In this document: piece after piece, positions 6,049-13,893 of the stretch
Layout: each line of letters starts with the position of its first letter
How positions within the stretch are numbered: position 1 is the stretch's first letter
Assembly (NCBI GenBank): GCA_007131745.1
Contig: SLPX01000092.1
Location: 1-18,081 of the forward strand
DNA length: 18,081 nucleotides
Direction of reading: 5' to 3'
Source of the DNA: Myxococcales bacterium
GTDB lineage: Bacteria; Myxococcota; Polyangia; HGW-17; SLPX01
Program-made: the position numbers and the translations under genes
Notes under the pieces: model-generated
Database searches by the model: none
What the model was told of the DNA's origin: nothing
The model's input: only the letters and a program-made list of their open reading frames with translations

Positions 6049-8484
6049 ATGGCAAAGGAGATTGGTAAGGTTGCCGTCCTGGGTTCCGGAATCATGGGAG
6101 GCGGAATAGCCGCACACTTGGCCAATGCAGGTGTTGAGTGTTACCTGATTGACCTGGACGGACCAACAGCAGCCGAATTCGGTTTAATCGATAAGCTCAC
6201 TGACAAGGAAAAGGAAAAGGGCCTGACCGAAAAAAGCCCCGAGTTCCGAAACCGGTTGGCGCAACAAGGTCTCGACCTGGCGCTCAAAGCCAGGCCGGCC
6301 GCGTTTTTCCACAAGAGCCTCTCGAAAAAGGTCACGGTGGGAAACTACGAAGACCACAGCGCGTGGATGGGGGAGGTTGACTGGATCATCGAGGTGGTGG
6401 CCGAACGGATGGACATCAAGAAGAAGGTGTACGAAAACGTCGAAAAACACCGCAAACCGGGGACAATCGTATCATCCAACACATCAGGGCTTTTGTGGAA
6501 GGATCTGGTCGACGGCCGGTCGGATGATTTCAAGAAGTGTTTTCTCGTAACACACTTTTTCAATCCCGTGCGTTACATGAGATTGCTGGAGTTGGTCTCC
6601 GGTCCGGAAACCGACCCGGAAATCGTGAGCACAATTGCTGATTTCTGTTCCAACAAGCTTGGCAAGGGCATTGTTTACGCCAAGGACACGCCCAACTTCG
6701 TGGCCAACCGCATCGGTGTTCACGCGATGATGGCGCTTTTGAAGTATGTCGAGGAAAAGAAGCTTTCAGTGGAATTCGTGGACAATGTTTTGGCCAAGCC
6801 CATCGGCCGGCCCATGGGACCGTTCAGGCTTACCGACCTGGTGGGTCTCGACACAATGGTCCACGTAGCGGAGAACACTTACAGCTATTGTGAGCACGAT
6901 GAAGACAGGAATCTTTTCCAGCCTCCGGCCTTCGTAAAGAAGATGGTTGAACAGAAGATGCTGGGCAACAAGACCAAGGGCGGATTCTGGAAGGTCGAGA
7001 AGAAAGAAGGGAAAAAGCAAATCCTGGCCCTGGATCTCAAGAGCCTTGAATATCGTCCGAAAGAAAAGGTCCGGGCCGAATCGGTCGGCGAAGTAAAGAG
7101 CATGGAAGATACAGCGGAACGGATCCGCTATTTCTTTGAAGAAGCCGATGACGATGCAGGGGATCTCGTGTGGAAGGGGCTTTCGGATTCCATGGTTTAT
7201 GCGGCCAACCGGGTCCCCGAAATAGCGGACGATATCGTTAACGTGGATAATGCCCTGAAGTGGGGATTCAACTGGAAACTCGGTCCATTCGAGCTTTGGG
7301 ACGCCATCGGCGTGGAAGAAGTCGTGGATCGACTGGAAGAAGACGATCGTCCCGTGCCGGAACTGGCCAAGAAGGTTCTGGAAAAAGGCGGCGGGTCGTT
7401 TTACGGCTTTGCGGACGGACGCAGGACTTATTTCGATGTCAAGACCGAGACTCACAAGCCGATTCCGGTCGACGACGGGGTCATGGTCATCGCGGATTTG
7501 AAAAAGCAGAACCGCGTGGTCAAGGAAAATGCATCGGCGACTCTGCTGGACATCGGCGACGGAGTGTTTTGCGTCGAGTTCCACACCAAGATGAACTCCA
7601 TCGACGGGGATATCATCGGAATGCTTCACGAGGGTGTGGATGCAGCGGAAAAAGGCGGAAAGGCCCTGGTGATTCACAACGAGGGAGAGCATTTCAGCGC
7701 GGGCGCCAACATTTTCATGGTGGCTATGCTGGCCCAGCAAAAAGCATTCGACAAGGTCGAAGAAGTTGTTCGCATGTTCCAGGGTGTCAACATGCGGCTC
7801 AAGTACTCTTCAGTACCGGTGGTTGCAGCGCCGTTTAATTACACTTTCGGAGGCGGCTGCGAAATCTCAATGGCGGCGGATGCAATCTGCGGCCACGGAG
7901 AACTCTACATCGGCCTGGTGGAAGTAGGAGTCGGATTGATTCCCGCGGGCGCAGGTTGCAGCCAGTTTCTTTTAAGGGCCAAGGCTCTCATGGATTCCAA
8001 AAAGGTCAATCCCGGACCTTTGCCGGTTTCTCAGCATGCTTTTGAAACGATTGCATTCGCCAAGGTCGCTACTTCAGCGGAGGAAGCGAAGAGAATCGGA
8101 TTCCTCGGCCGCAAACAAGATAGGTACGTAATGGATCGGGCAAAGGTGTTGGGTGAGGCGAAAAAACAGGCACTGGAGATGGCCGAAGGATACGTAGTTC
8201 CGGAAAAGCCTGTTTTGAACCTGCCCGGGACGGGCGGCAAGCTTGCAATCGAGTACGTCGTGGATCAGTTTGTCTTGAAGGGCGCAATTTCCGAGCACGA
8301 CGCAAAGATTGGGAAATGGCTGGCTCGGATCCTTACCGGCGGAGACGTTCATCCAACGGATCTTGTAACCGAACAACAGATCCTGGAACTGGAGCTTGAA
8401 GCATTCATGAGTTTGTGCGGCGAAGAGAAAACACTAGCCAGAATTCAGCACATGCTGACAAAAGGCAAACCGCTCCGCAACTAG
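6049..8484 (+). CDS. fadN: 3-hydroxyacyl-CoA dehydrogenase / enoyl-CoA hydratase fusion (FadN-type)
   Basis: This 811-residue bifunctional enzyme would carry out the hydration and NAD-dependent oxidation steps of fatty-acid beta-oxidation in the cytoplasm. The dehydrogenase comes first: dinucleotide-binding GSGIMGGGIA (12-21), catalytic His169 in THFFNP with Glu181, and a first C-terminal HAD domain (about 212-315). A second HAD-like C-terminal domain (about 375-465) includes KWGFNWKLGPFELWD (404-418). A crotonase domain follows from about 495: oxyanion-hole FSAGANI (549-555), GGGCEISM (601-608) with Glu605, and LVEVGVGLIPAGAG (623-636) with Glu625, so both hydratase glutamates are kept. This order is opposite to E. 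coli FadB/FadJ and matches Bacillus FadN. The symbol is given by architecture, not proven orthology. The start has a strong AAGGAGG about eight bases upstream. The thiolase follows after 107 bp. Confidence 0.95.
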   Translation: MAKEIGKVAVLGSGIMGGGIAAHLANAGVECYLIDLDGPTAAEFGLIDKLTDKEKEKGLTEKSPEFRNRLAQQGLDLALKARPAAFFHKSLSKKVTVGNYEDHSAWMGEVDWIIEVVAERMDIKKKVYENVEKHRKPGTIVSSNTSGLLWKDLVDGRSDDFKKCFLVTHFFNPVRYMRLLELVSGPETDPEIVSTIADFCSNKLGKGIVYAKDTPNFVANRIGVHAMMALLKYVEEKKLSVEFVDNVLAKPIGRPMGPFRLTDLVGLDTMVHVAENTYSYCEHDEDRNLFQPPAFVKKMVEQKMLGNKTKGGFWKVEKKEGKKQILALDLKSLEYRPKEKVRAESVGEVKSMEDTAERIRYFFEEADDDAGDLVWKGLSDSMVYAANRVPEIADDIVNVDNALKWGFNWKLGPFELWDAIGVEEVVDRLEEDDRPVPELAKKVLEKGGGSFYGFADGRRTYFDVKTETHKPIPVDDGVMVIADLKKQNRVVKENASATLLDIGDGVFCVEFHTKMNSIDGDIIGMLHEGVDAAEKGGKALVIHNEGEHFSAGANIFMVAMLAQQKAFDKVEEVVRMFQGVNMRLKYSSVPVVAAPFNYTFGGGCEISMAADAICGHGELYIGLVEVGVGLIPAGAGCSQFLLRAKALMDSKKVNPGPLPVSQHAFETIAFAKVATSAEEAKRIGFLGRKQDRYVMDRAKVLGEAKKQALEMAEGYVVPEKPVLNLPGTGGKLAIEYVVDQFVLKGAISEHDAKIGKWLARILTGGDVHPTDLVTEQQILELELEAFMSLCGEEKTLARIQHMLTKGKPLRN

Positions 8485-8496
8485 TAACGAAAATCC

Positions 8497-8527
8497 AACC
8501 CGGAAGCAGCGAATGAAGCATCCGGTT
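8497..8527 (+). other. Intercistronic imperfect hairpin between the dehydrogenase/hydratase and thiolase genes
   Basis: AACC-C-GGA-A-GC (8497-8507) can pair with GC-A-TCC-GGTT (8518-8527), with one bulge and one A-A mismatch. No T run follows. It is more like an mRNA-processing or stability hairpin within an operon than a terminator. Confidence 0.3.
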
Positions 8528-8591
8528 AGGCAAGAAATTTGATGAACAAGAACAGAAAAACCGAAAAAGGTTTCAGAATCAGGAGGAAGTC

Positions 8592-9752
8592 ATGAACGAG
8601 GCGGTTATAGTTTCTGCCGTTCGGTCCCCGTTGGCCAAGGCGAGAAAAGGTTCACTGGTGAAGTATCGAATGGATGATCTGGGAGCGCTCCTGGTGCAAA
8701 AAGCGCTCGAAAGGTTGCCGGAATTCGATAGAAAAGAAATTGAAGATTTGTACTGTGGATGCGCCATGCCCGAGGGCGAGCAGGGAATGAACATAGGCCG
8801 GCTGATCAGTATTCTGGCCCACCTTCCCTATGAGGTTTCGGCTTGTACGTACAACAGGTTCTGCGCGTCTTCTCTTTCAGCAATAATGGAATGCGCAAAG
8901 TCGGTCATGATAGGACACGGTGAAATATTCCTGGCCATGGGCGTGGAAACCATGACCAATGTTCCCATGGGCGGCTACAACGTGGACATGAACCCCAAGC
9001 TCACCGAGCATGAGTGCGCGAAGCACGATTTGCCTTGGGCATACATTCCCATGGGCGCGACTGCTGAAAACGTGGCGAAGAAGTACAATATCAGCCGTGA
9101 AGATCAGGACAAGTTCGCGTATGAAAGCAACATGAAGGCGGCCAAGGCGATCAAGGAAGGCTGGTTCAAAAACGAGATAGTTCCGGTGGAATTGCCGGAC
9201 GGTCGCGTTTTCGATACTGATGAAGGTCCACGGCCCGATACCACAATGGAAGCCCTGGCCAAGTTGAAGCCCGCGTTTTTGGAGGGTGGTTCCGTTACCG
9301 CCGGAAATTCCAGCCAGCTCTCCGATGGAGGAGCTTGCTGCGTGGTGATGAGCCGCAAGAGGGCCGAAGCTCTGGGCATCAAGGAGATGTGGCGCATCGC
9401 TTCTTTCGGCACGGCCGGTCTCGAGCCTGAATACATGGGAATGGGTCCGGTGCCCGCGGTGAAAAAAGTCCTGGCGAGAGCCGGGATGAAGCTTTCCGAC
9501 ATCGACGCCATTGAACTCAACGAGGCGTTCGCTGCACAGGGTCTGGGCGTTTTGAGACAACTCGAAGCGGATCAATCCAAGGTCAACCTTCACGGCGGCG
9601 CGGTCGCCCTGGGCCACCCACTGGGATGTTCCGGCGCACGCATCACCGTTACCTTGATCAACGTATTGAAACGCATCGGTGGAAAACGGGGTCTGGCCAC
9701 CATGTGCGTGGGCGGCGGCATGGGCGGCGCGTTGATCATTGAAAAGGTCTGA
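8592..9752 (+). CDS. fadA: Acetyl-CoA acyltransferase (3-ketoacyl-CoA thiolase)
   Basis: The 386-residue product is a full-length degradative-type thiolase, which cleaves 3-ketoacyl-CoA with CoA to acetyl-CoA and a shortened acyl-CoA. The nucleophilic Cys91 lies in NRFCASSLSA. The NEAFAAQ block, His342 in GGAVALGHPLGCSGAR and Cys372 in CVGGGMGGALI complete the active site. The start at ATG 8592 is set by AGGAGGA about six bases upstream. Its position after the dehydrogenase/hydratase mirrors Bacillus fadN-fadA and E. coli fadB-fadA, and together the two genes cover three of the four steps of a beta-oxidation turn. No acyl-CoA dehydrogenase gene is present in the window, so that step must be encoded elsewhere. 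Family assignment is firm; chain-length preference cannot be read from the sequence. Confidence 0.95.
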   Translation: MNEAVIVSAVRSPLAKARKGSLVKYRMDDLGALLVQKALERLPEFDRKEIEDLYCGCAMPEGEQGMNIGRLISILAHLPYEVSACTYNRFCASSLSAIMECAKSVMIGHGEIFLAMGVETMTNVPMGGYNVDMNPKLTEHECAKHDLPWAYIPMGATAENVAKKYNISREDQDKFAYESNMKAAKAIKEGWFKNEIVPVELPDGRVFDTDEGPRPDTTMEALAKLKPAFLEGGSVTAGNSSQLSDGGACCVVMSRKRAEALGIKEMWRIASFGTAGLEPEYMGMGPVPAVKKVLARAGMKLSDIDAIELNEAFAAQGLGVLRQLEADQSKVNLHGGAVALGHPLGCSGARITVTLINVLKRIGGKRGLATMCVGGGMGGALIIEKV

Positions 9753-9795
9753 TCTTTCCCTCGCTCTTCATTTCTAGTATTCTTTCCAAGTGCAA

Positions 9796-9839
9796 CCGGA
9801 CGTCCGGGTTGAATTCGTCCGGGAATTCCCCGGACGAAT
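9796..9839. terminator. Two adjacent GC-rich hairpins behind the thiolase gene
   Basis: The perfect 12-bp palindrome CCGGACGTCCGG (9796-9807) is followed by an 11-bp perfect stem, ATTCGTCCGGG (9813-9823) and CCCGGACGAAT (9829-9839), with a five-base loop. The string CGTCCGGG occurs at 9801-9808 and 9816-9823, and both can pair with CCCGGACG at 9829-9836, so alternative folds are possible. No T run follows. The likely role is to end the fatty-acid operon transcript or protect its 3' end. Confidence 0.5.
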
Positions 9840-9884
9840 CCGCTGATTGCGTGCTTTTGAAACCGTTTCATTGCGAGGCTGCGA

Positions 9885-10676
9885 ATGAGCAATGCCGATA
9901 AACTCCAGGAGCGCCCTTTTTGGTTGGGTCCTTTGGGTCCTTGTGTTTGCCTGGCGTTTGCGGTGGTCCTGCTATTTCATGACGGCTTCACCCCTTACAG
10001 ACTGATTTACAGGCGACAAACTTGGGACCGGGTTCCGGCCATGCCGGCCAAGATCACCGTTCCCTACATGCGGACGACCTTGCGACCGGGGTTGAGCAAT
10101 GTCAACAGGAGCGTAGCCGAAGGTGAGAGGTCGGCCCTCGGAGCGAGAGAAAGGTCCAGAGCGGCGAAGACTTCTCCCCGAGGGAGAAAAGATGAGTTCA
10201 GCGGCGATCGCGGGGTGGGTAATGTCGCAGCGAGGGAAGAGATTTACCAGAAGAGAATGCTGCCGAATCCCATTCATTCCGAGTACGTTACAACCGGCGT
10301 GGGCGTCAAATCTACTGAAAAACGCTGGTACGTAAGGCTTTCTTTTGAATACTTCTACGAAGGCCGCATGTATTCGGTGCAAGAAGATGAGCCGCTTTTT
10401 CATTTCAACAGCCGGGAAGCAGCGGAAAGTTTCTTGAGAAAGCACGCCGATGAATGGCCGATAACGGTGTGGGTCAATCCGGCCGACCCGGAGCAGGCGA
10501 CCGCGTTTCTTTTGTACGACAAATGGCACTGGGTGCAAATAGGAAGCGTTTTGGCCTTCCTATCCCTCCTGTGGTTTATCATCGCCGGGGTGGGATCCAA
10601 GCAGTTCCGAGCAGAGGCCGAAAAAAAGTCAACTGAGGCAGATGAAGAATCTTCCACATCAATGACTCGGAATTAG
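9885..10676 (+). CDS. DUF3592-type membrane protein with an in-frame insertion
   Basis: The 263-residue product has a membrane segment at about residues 16-32 and another at about 219-237, enclosing a soluble region. The parts TWDRVPAMPAKITVP (46-60), YVRLSFEYFYEGRMYS (149-164) and ITVWVNPADPEQATAFL (193-209) follow the pattern of DUF3592 proteins, in which a Trp and a Val-x-Ala strand, a tyrosine-rich strand and a V-x-x-NP-x-x-P motif recur. The family's function is unknown. Residues of about 72-116 are rich in Arg, Glu, Ser and Gly, look unstructured, and separate strands that normally lie close together; their DNA resembles a repeat element. The start ATG 9885 has GAGG six bases upstream. 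The gene ends 12 bp from the convergent small gene. Confidence 0.7.
   Translation: MSNADKLQERPFWLGPLGPCVCLAFAVVLLFHDGFTPYRLIYRRQTWDRVPAMPAKITVPYMRTTLRPGLSNVNRSVAEGERSALGARERSRAAKTSPRGRKDEFSGDRGVGNVAAREEIYQKRMLPNPIHSEYVTTGVGVKSTEKRWYVRLSFEYFYEGRMYSVQEDEPLFHFNSREAAESFLRKHADEWPITVWVNPADPEQATAFLLYDKWHWVQIGSVLAFLSLLWFIIAGVGSKQFRAEAEKKSTEADEESSTSMTRN
10098..10235. repeat. Repeat-like element inserted in frame within the DUF3592 gene
   Basis: Recurring blocks are seen: GGAGCGTAGCCGAAGGTGAG, GGAGCGAGAGAAAGGTCC, AGAGCGGCGAAGAC and CAGCGGCGATCGCGG. CCCTCGG (10136-10142) has its inverted copy CCGAGGG in the CTCCCCGAGGGA block near 10175-10186. The composition differs from the flanking coding DNA. It resembles small palindromic intergenic repeats found in some genomes, here read through as protein. 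The borders are approximate. Confidence 0.5.
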
Positions 10677-10688
10677 TGGATCGATCCG

Positions 10689-10946
10689 CTATTGAAGCGT
10701 CGTCCACTTCTCTCTTTCCCCTTCCAGGATTCCGTGGACCTCCGGGGGAAACATGGCCAGCAGAAAATCAAAAGCCTGTTTCTTGATTTCCCTGTCCATT
10801 TCAGGCGGAAGCTTCAACAATCCGTCTTCATCGGGTTTCACTTGAAGACGGACGACTTCCGTGAGCGTCAACATGTGGAATCGGTTCGAGTAAAAAGCAT
10901 GGGCAATAGCCAAAAGATATTTTTCCTCGATTTCAAATGTAACCAT
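10689..10946 (-). CDS. Small hypothetical protein (85 aa)
   Basis: This short frame encodes MVTFEIEEKYLLAIAHAFYS at its start, then a helical acidic domain with DREIKKQAFDFLLAMF, and no signal peptide or membrane segment. I do not recognise the family. It is preferred over the overlapping plus-strand frame because it has GGGAG (10960-10956) nine bases before the ATG, a strong sigma70-like promoter upstream (11016-11045), and a regular amphipathic, acidic composition. It is convergent with the DUF3592 gene and divergent from the HEAT-repeat lipoprotein gene. The function is unknown; it would be a soluble cytoplasmic protein. Confidence 0.65.
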   Translation of the reverse strand: MVTFEIEEKYLLAIAHAFYSNRFHMLTLTEVVRLQVKPDEDGLLKLPPEMDREIKKQAFDFLLAMFPPEVHGILEGEREKWTTLQ

Positions 10947-11015
10947 ATACTTGTTCTCCCGTAGCCGGAGTGTAGGTTTCTCGGCGAGTCGTTTGTAAAT
11001 TCAAGATAAGGACGG

Positions 11016-11045
11016 ATTATACAAAAATTCTTTCTCCTTGTTCAA
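11016..11045 (-). promoter_or_regulatory. Strong sigma70-like promoter for the 85-aa gene
   Basis: On the minus strand TTGAAC (11045-11040) and a perfect TATAAT (11021-11016) are separated by 18 bases. The predicted leader to the ATG at 10946 is about 60 bases. Confidence 0.65.
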
Positions 11046-11086
11046 TAGTTTCTTTTTGGAACGTTCGCGCGGATGCTTCGAGATCG

Positions 11087-11115
11087 TTGACTTTGATTCA
11101 TGATGAGAATAATTT
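11087..11115 (+). promoter_or_regulatory. Sigma70-like promoter for the HEAT-repeat lipoprotein gene
   Basis: TTGACT (11087-11092) and TAATTT (11110-11115) are separated by exactly 17 bases. The transcript would start near 11122, about 50 bases before the ATG, which has AGGAGG at 11157-11162. It is divergent from the promoter at 11016-11045, about 41 bases away. Confidence 0.6.
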
Positions 11116-11172
11116 GTCATCCATTCGTCGCAATGATGCCTGATACAGGCTCAAACAGGAGGAACAGCAGTA

Positions 11173-12582
11173 ATGAAGAGAATCAGGGTATTGGCAAAAG
11201 TGTTTGTTGTTGCATGCACGGTCACGGCACTTTGCGGCTGTGACAAGAAAAAAGAAGAGAAAAAGGCCGAAACCGAAGAAGAAGAAAAAAAGGACGATCC
11301 GGCAGGAGAAGAAACCGAGGAGAAACCCGCGGAAAAACCCGTTGCTCTTGCAGCGCCCGCACCGTTGCCGAAGCTGGATGCCGACGCGGTTGCAGAATCT
11401 TTTCCGGCTTTTGTTCCAGCGGGTCCGCCTGCAAACCTGGCTGAGGAATTGAAGAAAGCAACGGACGCTATGTCCGCCGATGCCTGGGAAGAAAAGAACA
11501 AGGGGCGGGAATTGCTGGATGGTATTGTAAAAGAAAACGAAAAAGATCCCCACCTGGCGCGGTACCTTATGTCAGCCGGAGAGCGGGACATGATCAGCCG
11601 AGGGCTGAGAATTTGGAGACAACTTCACGAGCATGAGCACTACCTTCCCGTGCTTGTTTCTCTTTTTGGAAACGAGTCGGATCGGGTCCGCGGGGACGCT
11701 GTATCGGGGATTGCTTGGGATCTGAACAAGGAACAAAAGGAACACTTGGCGCCTTATGTCAGGAGACTTCTCACCGACCCGAGTTGCGTGGTGCGTTACC
11801 AGGCGATTAATTGGCTCATGCGCCAAAGCAGGGACCTGGGTGTTCCGAAGAGAGAGATCATGTCCGGCATTGAAAACGAATGCCCGGTTCACAGGCAGAA
11901 AGCCATGGAAGGGTTGGCCGACGCCCTGGGTGAAGAAGGTCCGGACGATGCTTTGATTGCAAAACTCATGGAATGGGCGACCGAAAGTCCGTACTACTTT
12001 GTTCGATGCGGTGCGCTCAAGGCTCTCGGAAAATTGAAAGTCAAGGGGGCTGAAAAACTCATGGCCTCGGCTTTGGAATATCCGGCCGGTACGACATCGG
12101 TTGTGTACTACCTTTCAGACAGAAGCCCCTATTCCTTCAACCTTGCCGAATCCACCATTCCCGCTTGCGGCGTCCGGGCGCTTTCGGATCTGCACGACAA
12201 AAGGCACCAGGGAAGTCCTGTGGAACAGGCGAGAGCATGGCGGACCGAGATGGCAAAAAAACGAATGGTGTCCAAGCCGCCCAAGAAGATGTGCCTCGGT
12301 CATGGAGATTGCGAAAAGGACGTTGAAGTATGCCTGAACACGGCTTGCGTACCCATGGCGAAGGCTGAAAACAATTTCTGGAAACTCGAACTGTTGAAAA
12401 GATGCAGGAAAGAGCCGGAAAGCCCGCCCTGGAAAAACTTCACAGATCCGAACGCTGTTGAAGTCGGGTTGGGACTCCATTTCAACGTTGATTTCGCCAT
12501 GAGGAAATTCTTGAGGGAAAAGAACCCCGAAGCTTTCAAGAAGATGGAGGAAAAAACCAGGCAGGCGGACTGCCCGGAGTAA
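11173..12582 (+). CDS. HEAT-repeat lipoprotein with charged linker and C-terminal cysteine motif
   Basis: The 469-residue product begins with a basic, hydrophobic lipoprotein signal ending in LCGC, with Cys23 as the predicted lipidated residue. Asp24 follows, which in E. coli favours inner-membrane retention; whether that rule holds here is unknown. Residues 25-58 are almost only Lys, Glu, Asp and Pro, and 59-88 are Ala/Pro-rich, so the body stands off the membrane on a flexible stalk. Residues of about 125-300 form alternating helices of HEAT type (for example DRVRGDAVSGIAWDL at 170-184, VVRYQAINWLMRQS at 206-219, FVRCGALKALGKL at 276-288), suggesting a protein-binding scaffold. Cys374, 380, 387 and 392 form a small spaced cluster like those in secreted deltaproteobacterial proteins. 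AGGAGG lies ten bases before the ATG. Partner and role are unknown. Confidence 0.8.
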   Translation: MKRIRVLAKVFVVACTVTALCGCDKKKEEKKAETEEEEKKDDPAGEETEEKPAEKPVALAAPAPLPKLDADAVAESFPAFVPAGPPANLAEELKKATDAMSADAWEEKNKGRELLDGIVKENEKDPHLARYLMSAGERDMISRGLRIWRQLHEHEHYLPVLVSLFGNESDRVRGDAVSGIAWDLNKEQKEHLAPYVRRLLTDPSCVVRYQAINWLMRQSRDLGVPKREIMSGIENECPVHRQKAMEGLADALGEEGPDDALIAKLMEWATESPYYFVRCGALKALGKLKVKGAEKLMASALEYPAGTTSVVYYLSDRSPYSFNLAESTIPACGVRALSDLHDKRHQGSPVEQARAWRTEMAKKRMVSKPPKKMCLGHGDCEKDVEVCLNTACVPMAKAENNFWKLELLKRCRKEPESPPWKNFTDPNAVEVGLGLHFNVDFAMRKFLREKNPEAFKKMEEKTRQADCPE

Positions 12583-12753
12583 ATCAACCTTATCATTCGC
12601 CGACCGTTTGCAAAACAGCCGGCCTTCCTGCTCGGAAATAACTACAAGATATGACTTGAACCTTTTGCTTCACAATGGAATTATCTTGCCTGACCGGCGT
12701 GAACCCGCCTGAATGTTCCAGGTCCGATTGTCAAAACACAGGAGATGAACTAC

Positions 12754-13797
12754 ATGAAAACACATACCTTTGAAGGTCGTAACTACTTGACGTTGCTTGA
12801 TTACACACATGAAGAAATCGAAACCATACTCGAAGTTGCGATGGACCTCAAGAAACGACGCGCTATGGGTGAGCCGCACAAACTCTTGGACGGCAAGACC
12901 CTGTTCATGATTTTCTACAATCAGTCACTCAGAACGAGGAACAGTTTCGAGGCCGGCATGACCCAACTCGGGGGACATGCTCATTATTTGGATCCCTCCA
13001 AGATATACACGCCGGCCATGGAAGGTCGCGAAGTAGCTTATACCACTGAGCGTGTCTCCGATGTGGCCAGAACACTGGGCCGCATGGGAGAAGCCATAGC
13101 CATACGTTGTTATGGAGATCCCGTTGAGTGGGTTTACGGAGACGCTCATGAGATCATGCGCGAGTTCGCCCGTTGGGCCGGCATACCCATAATCAACATG
13201 GAATGCGATAAATACCATCCCTGCCAGGCGATGGCCGACATCATGACGGTCAAAGAAAAACTGCATGATTTCAGGGGTGTTAACTTCACCATGAGCTGGG
13301 CATACTCACCGTCTGTGGAAAAACCCAGGGCCGTGCCGCAGAGCGCGATAATCGCGGCATCCGCTGTCGGGATGAACGTCACCCTGGCTCATCCGGAGGG
13401 AATGGAACTTGACCCGGAAGTGTTGGACGCTTGCAGTAAAAATGCTTCCGCTGCAGGAGGATCTTTCCGGGTGACAAACAGTTTTGAAGATGGATTAAAG
13501 GGCGCTCACGTCGTTTATCCGAAGGCGTGGTGCTCCACGGCTCTTTTCAAACCTCCCGTGGGAGAAGATTCCGTCGAAAAGGCACAAGAGATCAACGATA
13601 AGAACAAGAGCTGGATCTGTAATGAAGAGCGGATTGCTCTGGCTGAAAAGAACGCTATTTATATGCATTGCCTGCCGTGTGACCGCGGTTTCGAAGTGAC
13701 CGATGCAGTCGTGGACGGACCTCAGTCCGTGGTGTTCGACGAGGCTGAAAACAGGCTCCACGCGCAGAAGGCGATCATGAGCTTGATCATGCGATAG
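12754..13797 (+). CDS. YgeW/AOTCase-like (knotted) transcarbamylase
   Basis: The 347-residue product is a member of the aspartate/ornithine transcarbamylase family. The carbamoyl-phosphate motif is SLRTR (58-62), followed by NSFE; HPCQ is at 155-158 and HCLP at 305-308. The segment SWAYSPSVEKPRAVPQS (181-197) is the proline-rich loop that marks the knotted branch (acetylornithine and succinylornithine transcarbamylases, YgeW) and not classical OTCase. The sequence around GMNVTLAHPEGMELDPEV also fits YgeW best from memory. Knotted members use different carbamoyl acceptors, so the substrate is not fixed. ATG 12754 is chosen because AGGAG (12740-12744) lies nine bases upstream; the earlier ATG at 12745 would touch the Shine-Dalgarno. 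It is followed by a second transcarbamylase and carbamate kinase, suggesting a catabolic direction. Confidence 0.88.
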   Translation: MKTHTFEGRNYLTLLDYTHEEIETILEVAMDLKKRRAMGEPHKLLDGKTLFMIFYNQSLRTRNSFEAGMTQLGGHAHYLDPSKIYTPAMEGREVAYTTERVSDVARTLGRMGEAIAIRCYGDPVEWVYGDAHEIMREFARWAGIPIINMECDKYHPCQAMADIMTVKEKLHDFRGVNFTMSWAYSPSVEKPRAVPQSAIIAASAVGMNVTLAHPEGMELDPEVLDACSKNASAAGGSFRVTNSFEDGLKGAHVVYPKAWCSTALFKPPVGEDSVEKAQEINDKNKSWICNEERIALAEKNAIYMHCLPCDRGFEVTDAVVDGPQSVVFDEAENRLHAQKAIMSLIMR

Positions 13798-13893
13798 AAG
13801 ATCGTTCAATGTGAACAAAGCAACACTTGTTAACCCAACAAGCAGTGATAACGAAAACAGCGATCCGGCCGAGAGATCGCAGGGAGATTTGAC

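Noticed and set aside
6766..9617. Long minus-strand open frames (6766-7740, 8877-9617) opposite the fatty-acid genes
   Set aside because: They are shadows of strongly conserved plus-strand enzymes with all catalytic motifs and ribosome binding sites; the minus frames show no recognisable domain.
10692..10964. Plus-strand 90-codon frame overlapping the small minus-strand gene
   Set aside because: It has no ribosome binding site, and the minus-strand frame has both a promoter and a Shine-Dalgarno.
12583..12744. Promoter for the transcarbamylase operon
   Set aside because: TTGAAC near 12657 has no well-spaced -10 box (nearest TTATCT at 19 bases), so no promoter is called, although one is likely in this gap.
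12745..12753. Earlier ATG of the first transcarbamylase
   Set aside because: AGGAG abuts this ATG with no spacing, whereas the ATG at 12754 has a nine-base gap.
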